DNA of 21,930 nucleotides from CAYGTK01 sp964352775 (lineage in GTDB: Bacteria > Bacteroidota > Bacteroidia > Chitinophagales > CAIOSU01): positions 1 through 21,930 of the forward strand of contig CAYGTK010000047.1 in assembly GCA_964352775.1 (NCBI GenBank). The letters run 5' to 3'. The position numbers were made by a program, and so were the translations under genes. The notes under the pieces are model-generated. The model did not search any database. It worked only from the letters and a program-made list of their open reading frames with translations, and was not told where the DNA came from. Positions 21,827 through 21,930 of this stretch are shown here, piece by piece. The number at the start of each line of letters is the position of its first letter. Positions within the stretch are counted from its first letter, which is position 1.

Positions 21827-21930
21827 GGTGGAAGCACACTTTTCAAGGTGCAGTATCATTGACGAACTCTTCCCTAAAATCGATGCTATAAAAATTATTT
21901 TCATAAAGTTTTCAAATGGGGAAACCTTAA

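Noticed and set aside
21827..21930. A/T-rich tail after the last terminator as a promoter of a following gene
   Set aside because: No exact TAnnTTTG element and no gene start inside the window can be shown.

Overview
The window looks like a chromosomal segment from a member of the Bacteroidota. Four things point there. The protein at 18945-21767 ends in a type IX secretion (T9SS) sorting domain. Several genes are preceded by the Bacteroidota -7 promoter element TAnnTTTG, and Shine-Dalgarno sequences are not evident. The envelope genes are typical of the phylum (LptD, N-acetylmuramoyl-L-alanine amidase, MlaD/MCE, OstA-like). A carboxypeptidase-regulatory-like domain is fused to a YfbK-type von Willebrand protein. 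I see no tRNA, rRNA, CRISPR array, transposase, integrase or phage gene. The segment reads as core genome rather than an island. Two runs of 10 N mark scaffold joins, and both can be shown to be false gaps between overlapping contig ends.

Layout. Positions 2-658 hold the 3' end of a membrane protein resembling a GT-C glycosyltransferase. It converges on lptD (668-3334, minus). Divergent from lptD, across a 60 bp shared control region, is a plus-strand envelope run: a secreted cell-wall amidase with a SPOR-like tail (3395-4567), a single-pass MCE/MlaD lipid-transport protein (4616-5644) and a long OstA/LptA-like periplasmic protein (5682-7316). This meets, head to head at the 3' ends, a minus-strand pair: a YfbK-like VWA protein (9136-11100) followed by a multi-pass membrane protein (7324-9096). 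Upstream on the minus strand lie a two-gene operon of an SRPBCC/AHSA1-like protein and an ArsR-type repressor (11164-11928), then an acyl-CoA dehydrogenase (12116-13834) and a beta-CASP metallo-beta-lactamase RNA-processing enzyme (13892-15274). Divergent from the last is a Baeyer-Villiger-type flavin monooxygenase (15360-16808) followed by a TVP38/TMEM64-family membrane protein (16835-17407). A helical protein of unknown function (17399-18784, minus) and a large T9SS-exported surface protein (18945-21767, plus) close the window. No gene-free stretch exceeds 300 bases.

How the genes work together. The best-supported functional unit is the envelope block. LptD inserts LPS into the outer membrane, the OstA-like protein probably carries LPS or another lipid across the periplasm, the MCE protein moves phospholipid between membranes, and the amidase cuts peptidoglycan. 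The SRPBCC-ArsR operon has two copies of an inverted repeat (GCAAC-N6-GTTGC) upstream of its promoter, which are good candidates for its autoregulatory operators. I found no convincing undescribed defence or mobile system. The points most worth checking are the two collapsible gaps (one of which hides the true ArsR C-terminus), the paired operators, the direct repeats in the 18785-18944 control region, and the two-cysteine pattern of LptD.
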